Assembly: GCF_012971725.1 (NCBI RefSeq)
Contig: NZ_CP048833.1
Coordinates: 3,658,001 to 3,722,000 of the forward strand
DNA: 64,000 bases
Direction of reading: 5' to 3'
Origin: Pseudomonas multiresinivorans
Lineage (GTDB): Bacteria; Pseudomonadota; Gammaproteobacteria; Pseudomonadales; Pseudomonadaceae
Numbering within the stretch: position 1 is the stretch's first letter; every line of letters begins with the position of its first letter. The notes under the pieces were generated by a model. The model had not been told where the DNA came from, did not search any database, and was given only the letters and a program-made list of their open reading frames with translations. Below are positions 63,172 to 64,000 of this stretch, piece after piece. The position numbers were made by a program, and so were the translations under genes.

Positions 63172-63651
63172 ATGCGCAGATCCAGCTTCGAAAACCTCCC
63201 CTGCCCCGTGGCCCAGGCGCTGGACCTGATCGGTGACAGCTGGAACGTGCTGATCCTGCGCGAAGCCTTCTACGGCTCCACGCGCTTCGACCAGTTCCTC
63301 GCACGATTGGGCATCGCCAGCAACGTCCTCACTCGTCGGCTGCGCGCACTGGTGGACAGCGGCCTGCTGCAACGCCGCCAGTACAACGACCATCCGCCGC
63401 GCTTCGAATACCTGCTCACCGATCGCGGCCGCGACCTGCGCCCGGTACTGCTCACCCTGTTGCAGTGGGGCAAGCGCCACGCCGGCATGGCCAGCGCCGC
63501 CGAGCTGGTGGACACCCGCACGGGCCGGCCAGTGCGTATCGCCCTGGTGGATGCCGACAGCGGCGAAGTCATCGGCCCGCAGCACCAGATCCATCGCCGC
63601 GAGGGCGACCAGCTCGTCCCCGTCCACATCCCACAAGCCGATCACGCCTGA
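63172..63651 (+). CDS. HxlR-family transcriptional regulator
   Basis: The 159-aa protein has an N-terminal Cys-Pro (FENLPCPVAQALDLIGDSWNVLILREAFYG) followed by the HxlR winged helix (TRFDQFLARLGIASNVLTRRLRALVDSGLLQRRQYND...FEYLLTDRGRDLRPVLLTLLQWG). The lone Cys may sense electrophiles or oxidants, as in related YodB/HypR proteins. The start follows AGAGAGG. It is 11 bp from an adaptor gene and probably controls that efflux system. Confidence 0.88.
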   Translation: MRRSSFENLPCPVAQALDLIGDSWNVLILREAFYGSTRFDQFLARLGIASNVLTRRLRALVDSGLLQRRQYNDHPPRFEYLLTDRGRDLRPVLLTLLQWGKRHAGMASAAELVDTRTGRPVRIALVDADSGEVIGPQHQIHRREGDQLVPVHIPQADHA

Positions 63652-63662
63652 GCGAGGCCGCC

Positions 63663-64000
63663 ATGAACCAGCCCGTCACCCTTCCCGCCACGCCAGCCGT
63701 CGACACGGCAAAACCGAAGTCGCGCAAGGCTCTCAAGCTCGCTGTCGCAGCGGCAGCCGTTCTCGGTGCGGGCACTTACGCCGGGCACTGGTGGCTCGAC
63801 GGTCGCTTCCTGGAGAAGACCGACGATGCCTATGTCGGCGGCGACGTGACGGTGATCAGCCCGCGCGTGGCCGGCTATATCGCCGAATTGAAGGTGAGCG
63901 ACAACCAGCGGGTGCATGCCGGCGACCTGTTGGCACGCATCGATGACCGCGACTACCGCGCTGCCCTGGCCAAGGCAGACGGCGCCGTGCATGCCGAGGA
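63663..64000 (+). CDS. EmrA/HlyD-family efflux adaptor (N-terminal part)
   Basis: The first 112 residues are present; the gene runs off the window. They hold a cytoplasmic tail, one membrane helix (LKLAVAAAAVLGAGTYAGHWWL), the family motif TDDAYVGGDVTVISPRVAGYIAELKVSDNQRVHAGDLLARIDDRDYRAAL, and the start of the coiled coil. It belongs to the EmrA-type adaptors, whose partner (an MFS drug exporter) is expected just downstream. Confidence 0.88.
   Translation, partial: MNQPVTLPATPAVDTAKPKSRKALKLAVAAAAVLGAGTYAGHWWLDGRFLEKTDDAYVGGDVTVISPRVAGYIAELKVSDNQRVHAGDLLARIDDRDYRAALAKADGAVHAE

Overview
The window looks like chromosomal DNA of a Pseudomonas species, probably close to the P. aeruginosa / P. 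nitroreducens / P. citronellolis group. The evidence is the high GC content, a complete nfxB-mexCD-oprJ locus, two OprD-family porins, an sftR-sftP-atsK sulfate-ester locus, and many inverted pairs of the Pseudomonas REP sequence GGAGCGAGCTTGCTCGCGAA. No rRNA, tRNA, CRISPR array, transposase, integrase or phage gene was seen.

Layout. 1-7.4 kb: the end of a membrane protein, a DUF2938 protein, an unusual response regulator (REC-LuxR-PAS-degenerate kinase) and a 1524-aa autotransporter that it may control. 7.6-15.6 kb: a SulP transporter, then nfxB divergent from the multidrug efflux operon mexC-mexD-oprJ. 15.9-20.1 kb: NIPSNAP, MgtC-like and cupin genes, an OprD-type porin, and an SDR gene behind a MerR/SoxR-type promoter. 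20.5-29.3 kb: the czcCBA zinc/cadmium/cobalt efflux operon, with a previously unnamed small secreted ORF between czcC and czcB, divergent from the czcRS two-component system. 29.3-36.4 kb: a DUF2790 gene divergent from a Cu(I)/Ag(I) efflux operon (small Cys/Met/His-rich protein, cusC, cusB, cusA, cusF), which lies behind a CueR-like promoter. 36.6-38.4 kb: SH3-domain, GNAT and DUF4124 genes.

38.6-52.9 kb is a sulfur-scavenging region. sftR (LysR) is divergent from sftP (TonB receptor) and atsK (alkylsulfatase dioxygenase), followed by a second TauD-like dioxygenase. Next comes a GntR-controlled gene set: an AprA/AsfA-like flavoprotein, a 2[4Fe-4S] ferredoxin, a NitT/TauT-type ABC importer whose binding protein carries a NosL-like C-terminal domain, a HEAT-repeat protein and a DUF971 protein. 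An SDR and an AraC regulator follow. This flavoprotein/ferredoxin/ABC/HEAT/DUF971 module is the best candidate for an undescribed system.

54-60.3 kb: a sterol-desaturase-like membrane hydroxylase with a small membrane partner, a DUF1302/DUF1329 pair and two small proteins. 60.3-64 kb: an alpha/beta hydrolase, a second OprD-type porin, a structured terminator-ended RNA candidate, an HxlR regulator and the start of an EmrA/HlyD-type adaptor cut by the window edge.

Regulation visible in the sequence includes a metal-responsive two-component box (TGACA-N4-TGTCA type) that recurs near the first porin, downstream of that porin, near czcC and near the DUF2790 gene. At the last three the box centre lies 44 nt from a plausible -10. 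MerR-family 19-bp-spacer promoters precede the SDR gene (SoxR-like) and the cus operon (CueR-like, predicted leaderless). All functions are inferred from family recognition by eye; no database search was run.
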